Assembly: GCA_016195405.1 (NCBI GenBank)
Contig: JACPZP010000100.1
Span: forward strand, 1-64,000
Source of the DNA: Planctomycetota bacterium
GTDB taxonomy: Bacteria > Planctomycetota > Planctomycetia > Gemmatales > Gemmataceae
Direction of reading: 5' to 3'
Length of the DNA: 64,000 nt
In this document: piece after piece, positions 24,427-33,484 of the stretch
Numbering within the stretch: position 1 is the stretch's first letter
How the letters are laid out: every line of letters starts with the position of its first letter
Translations under genes and position numbers: made by a program
The notes under the pieces: generated by a model
What the model was told of the DNA's origin: nothing
Databases searched by the model: none
Seen by the model: the letters and a program-made list of their open reading frames with translations, nothing else

Positions 24427-26493
24427 ATGTCCACCCCAGACGAGGTGCTGGCTTGCAATCAGCGAGGAATTGCCGAGGCCAGGGAGGGACGCTGGGACGG
24501 CGCCGCGGAGTGGTTTCGCAAGGCCATCGAGTTCATGCCCGAAGCGCCGGCCGCCCACAACAACTTGGGCAACGTCTATTTCTTCCAGGGTAAGCTTGCC
24601 GAGGCGGTCACGTGTTACCGAAGGTCCCTGCAACTCCTGCCGGACGATCCGCACACGCTCAACAACCTCGGCAACACGCTGCGCCAGCTGGACCAGCTCG
24701 ACGAGGCGATCTCCTGTGGGCGGCAGGCCATCGCTCTGCAACCCAGTTACGCCCAAGCGTACAGCAATCTCAGCATCGCTCTTTTGGCCAAAGGCGAGCT
24801 GGATGAGGCGCTCCTCCTATGCCGGCAGGCCCTTCAGCTGCAACCCGAATTCGCTGAGGCCCATAACAACACCGGACTCATCTTGCAACGCCTGGAACGC
24901 TGGGACGAGGCGGCGACCAGTTTTCGCGAAGCGCTGCGACTGCGGCCCGATCTCGTCGAGGCGCACATCAGCCTCGCCAATTTATGTTGGCGCAACGACC
25001 TGTTCGACGAAGCCATCGCCCATTGCGATGAAATCCTCCGCCTGAAGCCGAGCCTCGGCGTGGGCCACACCATCTACGGCGCCGTGCTTTTCAAGCTGGG
25101 CCGCTTCGACGAAGCCAGGGCCCGCTTCGACCAGGCGATCCGCGTGCAACCCGACCTTGCCGAAGCGCATTTCAATCGGGCCCAACTTTGGCTACAGCGC
25201 GGCGACTTCCAAGAAGGATGGCGCGAGTACCGCTGGCGTTGGAAGTGCAAGGACTTTGTGGTACGCGCGTCGCAGCGACCCTACTGGGACGGCAGCCCTC
25301 TTGCAGGCAAGACCATCCTCTTGTGCGTGGAGCAGGGGCTGGGCGACACCATGCAGTTCATCCGCTACGCGCCGCGGGTGAAGCAACAAGCGGCCCGGGT
25401 CATCCTCGCCTGCTCCAAGGCGCTTATCCCGCTTCTGAGCCGCGCTCCGGGCATCGATCAGGTTGTGGCCCAGGACGGCGACATCCCGAAGGTCGACACG
25501 CACGTGCCGCTCCTGAATCTGCCCTATCATTTCAAGACCACGCTGGACACGATTCCAAAGCGGGTTCCGTACCTCTTCGCGGATGAGACGCTCGTGGCGC
25601 GCTGGCGGGGCGAGCTGACCGCCTTTCCCGGCTTCAAGGTCGGCATCGCATGGAAGGGAGGAATCCAACATCCCCTCGACAAGACCCGTTCGATTTCGCT
25701 GGACCATTTCGCTCCCCTGGCACAAGACGGCGTTCATTTGCTGAGCTTGCAGAAGGGGCCCGGCACCGAGCAGTTGGAGGCGATCAATGGCCGGTTCACC
25801 GTGGCCAATCTGGGCCGCTGGCTCGACGAAGCATCGGGCGCGTTCATGGACACGGCGGCGGTGATGAAGGGCCTCGACCTGATCATCACCGCCGACACGT
25901 CGATCGCGCATCTGGCCGGAAGCCTCGGCGTGCCGGTGTGGGTGGCCCTTGCTTTCGTCGCCGACTGGCGCTGGCTGCTCGACCGTGACGACAGCCCTTG
26001 GTATCCGACCATGCGGCTGTTCCGCCAAAATGCGCCTGGAAACTGGGAAGACGTTTTCGCGCGCATGGCGGCCGAGCTGGCCTTGCTCGTCAAGAACGTT
26101 CACCGGCCGCTGTCGGTGCCAATTGAGATTTCCCCGGGGGAGCTGATCGACAAAATCACGATTCTGGAAATCAAGCGTGCGCGCATTACCGATTCGGCCA
26201 AGCTCGCCAACGTGATCGCGGAATTGGGAATCTTGGCGGCCGCACGCGACCGGACCGTCGCGTCGTCGCCCCAGCTAACCGAGCTGACCGCGGCGATCAG
26301 AAAAGTGAACGAGGCCCTTTGGGAAGTGGAAGACGCCATTCGCGTCTGCGAGCGTTCCAAGAACTTTGGACCGGGCTTCATCGACCTGGCGCGCTCGGTC
26401 TATCGCCACAACGACCACCGGGCCGATATCAAGCGGCAAATCAACGAGCTTCTGGGGTCCAAGCTGATTGAGGAAAAATCGTATTCGAATTGA
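24427..26493 (+). CDS. TPR / glycosyltransferase-9-like / DUF6165 fusion
   Basis: The protein has 688 residues. Residues 1-270 are about seven TPR units (EAPAAHNNLGNVYFFQGK, PHTLNNLGNTLRQLDQLDEA). Residues about 290-555 form a GT-B-type domain similar to heptosyltransferase-like proteins in TPR fusions, with SLQKGPGTEQ and GLDLIITADTSIAHLAGSLG, where the D-T-S-x-x-H motif is characteristic. Residues from about 565 carry IEISPGELIDKITILEIK, the start of a DUF6165 domain, ending in a helical region. TPR-GT fusions are often thought to modify proteins or surface glycans, but the acceptor is unknown here. The start at the ATG (24427) follows a weak GGTGAGCGGA ribosome site. Confidence 0.8.
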   Translation: MSTPDEVLACNQRGIAEAREGRWDGAAEWFRKAIEFMPEAPAAHNNLGNVYFFQGKLAEAVTCYRRSLQLLPDDPHTLNNLGNTLRQLDQLDEAISCGRQAIALQPSYAQAYSNLSIALLAKGELDEALLLCRQALQLQPEFAEAHNNTGLILQRLERWDEAATSFREALRLRPDLVEAHISLANLCWRNDLFDEAIAHCDEILRLKPSLGVGHTIYGAVLFKLGRFDEARARFDQAIRVQPDLAEAHFNRAQLWLQRGDFQEGWREYRWRWKCKDFVVRASQRPYWDGSPLAGKTILLCVEQGLGDTMQFIRYAPRVKQQAARVILACSKALIPLLSRAPGIDQVVAQDGDIPKVDTHVPLLNLPYHFKTTLDTIPKRVPYLFADETLVARWRGELTAFPGFKVGIAWKGGIQHPLDKTRSISLDHFAPLAQDGVHLLSLQKGPGTEQLEAINGRFTVANLGRWLDEASGAFMDTAAVMKGLDLIITADTSIAHLAGSLGVPVWVALAFVADWRWLLDRDDSPWYPTMRLFRQNAPGNWEDVFARMAAELALLVKNVHRPLSVPIEISPGELIDKITILEIKRARITDSAKLANVIAELGILAAARDRTVASSPQLTELTAAIRKVNEALWEVEDAIRVCERSKNFGPGFIDLARSVYRHNDHRADIKRQINELLGSKLIEEKSYSN

Positions 26494-26816
26494 TCGTATT
26501 GGAAGTGAGGGAGCGAAAAAATCGGCCGCCCGCGCGGCTAGGGGAGCTGCGCGGGGGCCGGGCCTGGGCGCCAGCCTGTTCCCATAGAAAGATCCGCTTT
26601 CGGCTGAGGAACACAATCGAGGCGTGTCGCTGGGCGAGGTCGCGGTCTCTTCGCGGATTACGGACCTCGCTATTGTTACCACGCGCGCGGAAAAAAGACA
26701 AGACAATTTCCTTAAATACTACCTTTTTTCTACCTGGTTCGGCGGCGCTTGCGAAATCCACCCTGGTGAACCAAGGCGGACTAGAATGTCCACTCTTCAG
26801 CGACGAGGCCGGCATA

Positions 26817-28958
26817 ATGTCTAAGCCTGCAATCGGAGCCTTGCAACTCGACTTTCTCCCTGACGGCGTCGCCCGCCTCACTTTCGACCAACCTGGCAGC
26901 AAGGCCAACACGCTCGGCCAGGTTGTCTTCGCTGAACTGGAGAACGCGCTCAAGAACCTTGAGAGCCGCAAAGACCTTCGTGGCTTGATCTTCGGCAGCG
27001 CCAAGCCCGGCATGTTCATTGCAGGCGCCGACCTGAAAGAGCTGGCCAGTCCAAACATCACTGCGGAGCAGACCCGACAGCTGGTGCAGCGCGGTCTCGA
27101 CATCTTCGGTCGCTTCGAAAACCTTCCCTATCCCACGGTCGTTCTCATCGACGGCGCCTGTATGGGCGGCGGCCTCGAGCTGGCACTCACGTTTGACTAT
27201 CGACTGGCTGGCTCGCACCCCAAGGTTGAAATCGGACTTCCAGAAGTGAAGATCGGTCTAATCCCCGGCTGGGGCGGCACGCAGCGGCTCAGCCGCGTCA
27301 TCGGCCCCGCGCCCGCGATCGAGCTGATTTGCGCCGGCGACAGCGTAAACGCTCAAAAGTCCCGCGAACTTGGCCTATGTTGGGACGCGGTCCCGAGCGA
27401 CCAGCTGGAGACCGAGGCGGTGCGTCTAATCTCGTGGTCACGCGAGAGTGGCGACTGGAAGCTGCAGCGCCTGAGAAAACGACAACCCGTCGGCCTAAGC
27501 GATGATCAGTTGTCATTTGCTTTCCGCGTGGCGAGGGGAGCGGTCGAGGCCAAGACAAAGGGCCAGTTTCCCGCACCGCTGGCCGCGCTCGACGCTATCG
27601 CGAAAGGATGCAACCTGCCGCTGAAGGACGGGCTGCGCATCGAAACGGAGCGCTTCGTTCCGCTGGTCGGCAGCCCGATTTCGCGCAACCTGATCGCGCT
27701 CTTCTTCATGACGCAACAACTCCAAAAGGATACGGGTGTCGCCGACACGAAGATTCAGCCGCGCAGCGTCCAGCAGGTGGGCGTCATAGGCGCCGGCATC
27801 ATGGGCGCTAGCATCGCGGGGGCTCACATCCGGCGCGGCGTGCCGACATTGTTACTGGATGTCTCCCGCGAAGCACTCGACAAGGGATTGGCTGCAATCA
27901 CCAAGGTGCACGCAGGCCGAGTCGAGGCAGGCAAGCTTGGCCAAGCCGATCTGCTCAAGGCCATGAGCCTGCTGACCACGACCACGAACCTCGCTTTGAT
28001 GGCCGACCGCGACGTGGTGATCGAGGCCGTGGTGGAAAACGAGCAGCTCAAGAAGGATTTGTACGGTGAGTTGCAAAAGCATTTGCACGCGGACGCGATT
28101 CTGGCGTCCAACACGTCCACGATCTCGATTTCGCGGATGGCGGAATCGGTCAAAAATCCAGCCAATTTCGCCGGCATGCACTTCTTCAATCCCGTCGATC
28201 GCATGCAACTCGTGGAAGTCATTCGCGGCGACAAGACTAACGACGTCACTGTGGCCATGCTGGTCGCCCTGGCCAAGCGCATCGGCAAAAGTCCGATTGT
28301 CGTCCGCGATTGTCCGGGGTTTCTCGTCAATCGCATCCTGTTTCAGTACCTGAACGAGGCCATGGTGATGCTCGAAGAAGGCGCCGACGCGCGCGCCCTC
28401 GACAAGGCGGCAACCACGTTCGGCATGCCCATGGGTCCAATCACGCTCAGCGACGTGGTTGGCCTGGACACGTGCCTCTACGCCGGTCAGGTAGTGAACA
28501 CAGCATTTGCGGAACGCGCGGCATCGACCGGCATCCTCGATGAACTGGTCGAGGCAGGCCGAATGGGGCAGAAGTCCGGGGCCGGCTTTTACAGCTATGC
28601 CAAGGGCTCGCGCGGCGTTGACGATCCGGCGTTGAAAGCGTTTTTGGATAGATGCGGCAAGGGACAGCGGACGCATTCTCAGGAGGAAATCACCGATCGC
28701 TTGTTTCTGCCGATGCTCGTCGAAGCCAGCCTCGTCTTGGCGGAAGGCATCGTCCGTGAACCGGCGGATGTCGACATGGGCTTGATTCTCGGCATTGGGT
28801 TTCCGACATTCCGCGGCGGCCTATTGCGCTGGGCGGACGCGATTGGGCTGGACAAGGTGTTGGCAAGTTTGGCGAAATATGAGCGCCTCGGCCCGCGCTT
28901 TAGACCCACGGAGCAGATGCGCCGCTTCGCGGCCGAGAAAAAAGGATTCTATCAATAA
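26817..28958 (+). CDS. FadJ-like bifunctional enoyl-CoA hydratase / 3-hydroxyacyl-CoA dehydrogenase
   Basis: The protein has 713 residues. The N-terminal crotonase domain has AGADLKEL and CMGGGLELALTFDYRLA (oxyanion hole and catalytic Glu), then GLPEVKIGLIPGWGGTQRL with the second Glu. A Rossmann domain starts near residue 323 (VGVIGAGIMGASIAGAHIRR), with SNTSTISI and MHFFNPVDRMQLVEVIRG carrying the catalytic His. A second 3HCDH C-terminal domain ends the protein. This is the standard alpha subunit of beta-oxidation, usually paired with a thiolase, which is not in this window. GAGG eight bases upstream supports the start. An in-frame 109-codon extension to 26490 has no coding character. Confidence 0.93.
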   Translation: MSKPAIGALQLDFLPDGVARLTFDQPGSKANTLGQVVFAELENALKNLESRKDLRGLIFGSAKPGMFIAGADLKELASPNITAEQTRQLVQRGLDIFGRFENLPYPTVVLIDGACMGGGLELALTFDYRLAGSHPKVEIGLPEVKIGLIPGWGGTQRLSRVIGPAPAIELICAGDSVNAQKSRELGLCWDAVPSDQLETEAVRLISWSRESGDWKLQRLRKRQPVGLSDDQLSFAFRVARGAVEAKTKGQFPAPLAALDAIAKGCNLPLKDGLRIETERFVPLVGSPISRNLIALFFMTQQLQKDTGVADTKIQPRSVQQVGVIGAGIMGASIAGAHIRRGVPTLLLDVSREALDKGLAAITKVHAGRVEAGKLGQADLLKAMSLLTTTTNLALMADRDVVIEAVVENEQLKKDLYGELQKHLHADAILASNTSTISISRMAESVKNPANFAGMHFFNPVDRMQLVEVIRGDKTNDVTVAMLVALAKRIGKSPIVVRDCPGFLVNRILFQYLNEAMVMLEEGADARALDKAATTFGMPMGPITLSDVVGLDTCLYAGQVVNTAFAERAASTGILDELVEAGRMGQKSGAGFYSYAKGSRGVDDPALKAFLDRCGKGQRTHSQEEITDRLFLPMLVEASLVLAEGIVREPADVDMGLILGIGFPTFRGGLLRWADAIGLDKVLASLAKYERLGPRFRPTEQMRRFAAEKKGFYQ

Positions 28959-29029
28959 CTGCTTGCGGTTTAGCGCGCCCCCGAACGTAGGTGCGAAGCC
29001 GCGAGCGGTGAGAGGGGACGGATCCCAGC

Positions 29030-29722
29030 ATGGCCAACTTCTATGGGCATTTCACAACGTCTGCGGTCCTGGCAGCAGGCTACGGAGCCGCAGGCGCGTG
29101 GTATGGGCACTTCGATTGGGGCGTGGTCGCGCTTGCTTCCGGGTTGACCACCATCGGAGGGCTGACTCCCGATCTCGACAGCGACAACAGCACGCCCGTG
29201 CGCGAGTTGTTCGCCCTTGCCGGCGCGGTCTTTCCGCTGTTCCTCATTCCAAGATTACGGCGCATGGGGCTTACGCTTGAGGAGGGCCTGGCGATCATGA
29301 TCGGGGCCTATCTTTTCATCCGCTACGGCCTTTCCTATGTCCTCAAGCGCGTAAGCGTCCACCGCGGCATGTTTCACAGCATCCCGGCGCTCATCATTTC
29401 CGGGCTCGCGGTTTACAACGTCTACCACAACGACGATCGACGCCTGCGCCTGTACATGGCCGGCGGCATGATGCTGGGCTTCCTATCGCACCTGATTCTT
29501 GATGAAATCTTCGCCGTGGACTTGCGAGGCTTGCCCCGTTTCAAGAGTTCTTTCGGCACGGCGCTAAAATTGACTTCGTCTTCCTGGCGGGCGACGATGT
29601 TTTGTTACTCTCTGCTGTTCCTTCTCGGCAGCATGGCGTGGCTGGAGGACCGCGATGACTCACGTAAAGCGAATCACCACGTCGCGATTCGCCGGCAACT
29701 ACAATTGAAGGAACGCTGGTAG
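29030..29722 (+). CDS. DUF457/YdjM-like membrane-bound metal-dependent hydrolase
   Basis: The protein has 230 residues with about four hydrophobic segments. The residues that define this LexA-binding/YdjM-like family are present: His near the start (YGHFTTSAV), then GGLTPDLDSDNSTP, SVHRGMFHSIPALII and LSHLILDEIF, with His and Asp ligands in the membrane. It is predicted to be an inner-membrane, metal-dependent enzyme, and the substrate is unknown. A loose GAGAGGGGACG precedes the start. It ends ten bases from the dapA stop, convergent with it. Confidence 0.82.
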   Translation: MANFYGHFTTSAVLAAGYGAAGAWYGHFDWGVVALASGLTTIGGLTPDLDSDNSTPVRELFALAGAVFPLFLIPRLRRMGLTLEEGLAIMIGAYLFIRYGLSYVLKRVSVHRGMFHSIPALIISGLAVYNVYHNDDRRLRLYMAGGMMLGFLSHLILDEIFAVDLRGLPRFKSSFGTALKLTSSSWRATMFCYSLLFLLGSMAWLEDRDDSRKANHHVAIRRQLQLKERW

Positions 29723-29731
29723 CGGCAACGT

Positions 29732-30622
29732 CTAGCGAAGCAATCCATACTTCACGAGCGCCTCGCGCATTTTCGTCTCGCCGGCGCCGTCCATTGGGCA
29801 CATCGGCAGACGCAACTCGCCGGTGTCGCGGCCCAGGAGCTTCATTGCCGTCTTGATGGGGATCGGGTTGGTGGCTGCGCCCAGCAAATCACGGCACAAC
29901 GGGAAGAGTTTGCGATGCCAGGTGAGCGCTTCGGCGACCTTGCCGGCTTCGAAAGCGCGCAGAAGCGCCTTCATGTCGCGCGGCACGATATTGCCGACGA
30001 CTGACACCACGCCGCGGCCGCCGATGGACAAGAGCGGCAAGGTGAGACTATCGTCGCCGGATAGAAGCGTGAGATCACATAATGCTGCAATATGCGACGC
30101 CTGGTCCATGGAGCCGGTCGACTCTTTGATGGCGACGATGGTCGGCAGCTTCGCCAGACGCGCGATGGTTTCGGGCAAGATGTTGGAGCCGGTGCGCCCG
30201 GGAATGTTGTAAAGCACGATGGGCAAATCCACCGCCTCGGCGATGGCGGCGAAATGGCGAAAGTAGCCTTCCTGCGTCGGCTTGTTGTAGTAGGGTCCGA
30301 CCTGAAGGCTGCCGTCGGCGCCGGCCTCCTTGGCGAACTTGGTGAGCCGGATAGCTTCGTCGGTGCTGTTCGACCCCGTGCCGGCCATTACCTTGATGCG
30401 GCCACGCGCCCGTTCGATCACGGCGGCCATGACGCGCTCGTGCTCCTCATGATCGAGCGTCGGCGACTCGCCCGTGGTGCCAACGGGCGCTAGACAGTCG
30501 GTGCCCATCTCGACGTGCCAGTCGACCATCCGGCCCAGTGCGTCGAAATCAACCGCGCCGTTCTTGAACGGCGTGATGATCGCCACGGTAAGCCCCGCGA
30601 ACAGTTCACCCTTAGTCGTCAT
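29732..30622 (-). CDS. dapA: 4-hydroxy-tetrahydrodipicolinate synthase
   Basis: The protein has 296 residues, normal for the family. [11 protein letters not shown] is the pyruvate/ASA pocket with Thr-Thr, [10 protein letters not shown] carries the catalytic Tyr, and IVAIKESTG carries the Schiff-base Lys. Together these define the TIM-barrel dihydrodipicolinate synthase. It condenses pyruvate and aspartate semialdehyde in the lysine/diaminopimelate pathway. dapB stands alone 15 kb away (45954), so the pathway is dispersed. Convergent with the DUF457 gene. Confidence 0.94.
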   Translation of the reverse strand: MTTKGELFAGLTVAIITPFKNGAVDFDALGRMVDWHVEMGTDCLAPVGTTGESPTLDHEEHERVMAAVIERARGRIKVMAGTGSNSTDEAIRLTKFAKEAGADGSLQVGPYYNKPTQEGYFRHFAAIAEAVDLPIVLYNIPGRTGSNILPETIARLAKLPTIVAIKESTGSMDQASHIAALCDLTLLSGDDSLTLPLLSIGGRGVVSVVGNIVPRDMKALLRAFEAGKVAEALTWHRKLFPLCRDLLGAATNPIPIKTAMKLLGRDTGELRLPMCPMDGAGETKMREALVKYGLLR

Positions 30623-30670
30623 GTCGCCCCCGTCGGTTGGATCGTGAGAACGTTCCTATTGTAGTCCTTG

Positions 30671-30731
30671 AGCCCGAAGCGCTAGCACTAGCGAGGGCAT
30701 TTGACGCGGCCCCTCGCTTGCGCTTCGGGCT
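30671..30731. repeat. Inverted repeat after the deoxyhypusine-synthase-like gene
   Basis: AGCCCGAAGCG (30671-30681) and CCCTCGCTTGCGCTTCGGGCT (30711-30731) are complementary, with a GCGAGGG further in. It lies four bases after the stop of the gene at 30735 on the minus strand, so it may terminate it, though no T-tract follows. It belongs to the same repeat family as 4239-4260. Confidence 0.6.
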
Positions 30732-30734
30732 TAA

Positions 30735-31871
30735 TCAGTCCTTGCGTTTCTTGCGATTTGCCGCATACGCCTTTTCCAGCCGCGTCGTAAGATCGCCGAG
30801 CCGATCCATCAGACGCTTCGGCTTGCGCGGCGGATGGGCGGCGAGCGCGTAGCACGTTAGGAGCGGCAGGAATACGGTGGAATCGAGATAGCACGTCACC
30901 GTGTCCGGGAGCATATCGGGATCGACCTTGCCCCAGGTCATCGCTTCTTGCGGCGTGGCCCCGGAGAGGCCGCCGGTGTCGGGGCGGGCGTCGGTCACCT
31001 GGAGGAAGTAATCGTGCCCCGCTTCGTCAAGGCCGAGGACTTCTTGGATTTGCGGCTCCGTTTGCAGAAGGAAGTTCTTGGGTGAGCCGCCGCCCAAGAT
31101 GAAGACGCCGCTCCTGCCCGAACGCTTGGCGTCCCAGACGATGGCCGCCGACTGGTTGACGTCGCGCAACGGATCGATGCGCAACTTCGAGCCATCGAGT
31201 TGCAGTGCGGCCAGGTTCATGCCGATGGAGCTGTCCCCCGGCGAGGACGTGAAAATCGGCACGCCACAGCGATAGGCGGCCGCCACCAAGCTGCGATGTT
31301 TTGGGCCGGCGTCGTCCTCGCGCGCCGACAGGTATTTGCCGACGAGGTGGTGAAACTCCGCAGTTCCGAAAGTCTTCTGAAAGGCGTCGCCGCGGCAAAG
31401 CACGCGATAAAAGCGGTCGGTGCCGAGCAGATTCTCGTAATCGAAGACAATGTCGTAAATGCGAATGACCTGATTTTTGCGCAGCTCCAGATCGTCAAGT
31501 CCGGGCCGCGATTGGTGCATGTCCATGCCCAGGGCGAAGTGGGTGTCGTGATAGAGGTTGGCCCCGGTGCTGATCATCCAGTCGATGAATCCGGCCTCGA
31601 CCAAGGGGACAAGGCATGAGATTCCCAGCCCGGCGGGGGTGAGCGCGCCCGAGAGCGCGAGTCCGACCGTCGTCTTCTCATTGAGAAGCTTGGTGGTGAA
31701 TAGTCGGCAGGCTTCGCGGAGCCGGCCGGCGTTGTAAGACAAGAACGCCTCTTCCACGACTTGCGGAAGAGGCGTTGTGCCGGTGAGGGCGGGCGGATCG
31801 ATGCGCTTGTGGCTGATCTTGTGCAGATACCTAAGCTGATTCTGGTGCTGATTCTTGGCGTGCTTTTTCAT
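30735..31871 (-). CDS. Deoxyhypusine-synthase-like protein (bacterial, polyamine metabolism)
   Basis: The protein has 378 residues. It has the overall deoxyhypusine synthase layout: [13 protein letters not shown] near residue 71, [15 protein letters not shown] near 207 as in the NAD site, then [12 protein letters not shown] with Lys265 at the position of the catalytic lysine, and [19 protein letters not shown] with the substrate-binding Gly-Ser/Trp-Gly-Lys. Bacteria lack eIF5A. Homologues of this enzyme act in homospermidine synthesis or on other polyamine acceptors. The acceptor here is unproven. The gene stands alone, followed by an inverted repeat. Confidence 0.88.
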   Translation of the reverse strand: MKKHAKNQHQNQLRYLHKISHKRIDPPALTGTTPLPQVVEEAFLSYNAGRLREACRLFTTKLLNEKTTVGLALSGALTPAGLGISCLVPLVEAGFIDWMISTGANLYHDTHFALGMDMHQSRPGLDDLELRKNQVIRIYDIVFDYENLLGTDRFYRVLCRGDAFQKTFGTAEFHHLVGKYLSAREDDAGPKHRSLVAAAYRCGVPIFTSSPGDSSIGMNLAALQLDGSKLRIDPLRDVNQSAAIVWDAKRSGRSGVFILGGGSPKNFLLQTEPQIQEVLGLDEAGHDYFLQVTDARPDTGGLSGATPQEAMTWGKVDPDMLPDTVTCYLDSTVFLPLLTCYALAAHPPRKPKRLMDRLGDLTTRLEKAYAANRKKRKD

Positions 31872-31880
31872 GCCCTCAAG

Positions 31881-33332
31881 TTACAGATTGCCAAGCCCGC
31901 AGGCGAGCGCAGCGAGCCTGCGGGGTACCGCGGTACCCCGCAGGCTCGCTGCGCTCATCCGCGAGCTTGGGGTCGCGCGCGCCTCTTCTTCTTGCTTCTC
32001 TTTCTCTACGGCCGGGGGCAGCCCGCCGCGGCCACTCAGTCCCTGAATAGCCGCCTTGGGCAAGGCGCGCATCAATTCATCGGGCACCAACACTTGCATG
32101 CGTGTGGTCGAACCATCGGCTTGAATCTGAATGCTCTGGAGCAAATTCTGAATCTGAGCGATGGGGAAATCAGGCATGGGCGGAATCATTTTCAGCGCGT
32201 TGAGGGCGTTGTCGCGCTGGTTGGCGATGGACTTGACCATGTTCATCGCCTGTTGCGCGTCCGTTGCGGCGAGCTTCAATTCCACGTCGAGGGCGTTTTG
32301 CGAGCGCGTCACGTGGGCGGCGACTCCCTCCGGTTGAGCGCCCAGCACGAAGCCCAGCACTTGCTTGAGGTCGTCAGGGAACGAGCCCAAGAGGAGTCCG
32401 CACGCCTTATCCGGGACCTTCACCAGATCGGCCTGCAGTTTACCTTTGGCGACGCTGTCTTGCTTCTTGTCGCGGATGGCGAGCGCCTTGTCGATCAGCT
32501 CGCCGTGCTTGCCCTGGTTGTTCTCGTAGCCGACGAGCAAAAGCTCGGTGTCGCCCACGAAGGCGACCACCGGCGGTCTATTTTGCGGATCATGTACAAG
32601 GATGCTCTCGTTGGCCGGGCCTTTGACCTCCTTCGTCTCAACGCCCAGACTCTTGAACAGTTCCAAGAGCCCGGAACGACTCACCTTGCCGCTGACGCGC
32701 ACGTAGATTTCGCTGTTGCGGTTTTCTTTTTGGGCAAAGGCGAAGGCCACGCGGTCGATCTGCACGTTGCCCAGCAATTCCAAATGTTTGTAGATCTCTT
32801 CCTTTATGTTCTTGGGAATCAGCTTGAAAAGGGCGGGGTCGTAGCCGATGCGCGTCGACTGGGGGCTGCCCACAAGACGGGTGTCGAGAGCGCCGACGAG
32901 CGTGGCCGAGGCCGGGAACCAGGAAAACGCCTCGTCGCGCAGCTTGCCGGGCGCCGGATCGGCCGGGGGGTTCTTGCCGTCGGCCAGCGCCAAAGCGCGC
33001 TCGGCGTATTTCTTAGCGAAGCCGTGCTTATCTAGAGCGATCCTGCCGGCGGCGACGTCCTCGACGACCTTGCGGCCACGCGCGTAATCGGCGTCTTTCT
33101 TCCAGTTTGCAGCTTCCTCGCCGAAAAGACGCAGGGCCATGAGTTGACCGATCTGGTCCTTGCCGGTCTTTGGCTCCCGACCGGCCACGTCTGCGAGACT
33201 CTTGAAATCACTGGCGATCCCGCGCGTTTGAAAGTAGTCCGACGGCGGCGCGAGCGAAACGGCGTCCACGCTCTGACCGGCCGCGCTCAATATGAGGATC
33301 AACAACAACTCCTGAGCGCCGAGACCAAACAT
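31881..33332 (-). CDS. Secreted protein of unknown function with repeat-derived C-terminus
   Basis: The protein has 483 residues. The N-terminus FGLGAQELLLILILSAAGQS is a signal or anchor segment. The body alternates strands and helices and has two Lys/Glu-rich stretches (residues about 60-140 and 265-310). I recognise no domain. The last 30 residues (RMSAASLRGTAVPRRLAA) are the translation of a palindromic repeat at 31905-31956, so the native end probably lay earlier. GAGG seven bases upstream supports the start at 33332. Single gene, nine bases after the start of the deoxyhypusine-synthase-like gene. Confidence 0.65.
   Translation of the reverse strand: MFGLGAQELLLILILSAAGQSVDAVSLAPPSDYFQTRGIASDFKSLADVAGREPKTGKDQIGQLMALRLFGEEAANWKKDADYARGRKVVEDVAAGRIALDKHGFAKKYAERALALADGKNPPADPAPGKLRDEAFSWFPASATLVGALDTRLVGSPQSTRIGYDPALFKLIPKNIKEEIYKHLELLGNVQIDRVAFAFAQKENRNSEIYVRVSGKVSRSGLLELFKSLGVETKEVKGPANESILVHDPQNRPPVVAFVGDTELLLVGYENNQGKHGELIDKALAIRDKKQDSVAKGKLQADLVKVPDKACGLLLGSFPDDLKQVLGFVLGAQPEGVAAHVTRSQNALDVELKLAATDAQQAMNMVKSIANQRDNALNALKMIPPMPDFPIAQIQNLLQSIQIQADGSTTRMQVLVPDELMRALPKAAIQGLSGRGGLPPAVEKEKQEEEARATPSSRMSAASLRGTAVPRRLAALACGLGNL
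31905..31956. repeat. Perfect 52-bp palindrome inside a coding 3' end
   Basis: GAGCGCAGCGAGCCTGCGGG (31905-31924) and its exact complement (31937-31956) meet at 31930/31931 with no loop. It lies within the codons for the last residues of the secreted protein at 31881 and keeps that frame open. The GAGCGCAGCGAGCCTG core resembles the interspersed GAGCC-GGCGAGCGC repeats elsewhere in the window. Confidence 0.85.
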
Positions 33333-33437
33333 GGCAGAGCCTCGCAAGGGGAAACGAAAGTGCGTTCGAAGTCAATCATAAGCAGTACCTCGCGGGCGAC
33401 CACCCTAGTTTCATGGACGCAACAGATGGGACGGCGC

Positions 33438-33466
33438 CCGCGCTCGCCGCTGGCTCGCGGCTAAAC
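33438..33466. repeat. Interspersed repeat, CCGCGCTCGCC...GGCTCGCGGCTAAAC
   Basis: A single copy 19 bases upstream of the helicase start at 33485. Complementary or identical copies lie at 37355-37439, 38000-38028, 43366-43468 and 57364-57449. Reverse orientation reads GTTTAGCCGCGAGCC-N-GGCGAGCGCGG. Confidence 0.8.
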
Positions 33467-33484
33467 GGGTGCTATATCAACACG

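Noticed and set aside
26490..26816. 109-codon N-terminal extension of the FadJ-like protein
   Set aside because: The extension lacks domain content, GAGG precedes the ATG at 26817, and FadJ proteins begin with the crotonase domain. The 323-base gap shows no other gene.
31761..33035. 424-codon plus-strand open frame
   Set aside because: Antisense to the secreted protein at 31881 and to the start of the deoxyhypusine-synthase-like gene, with no recognisable content.
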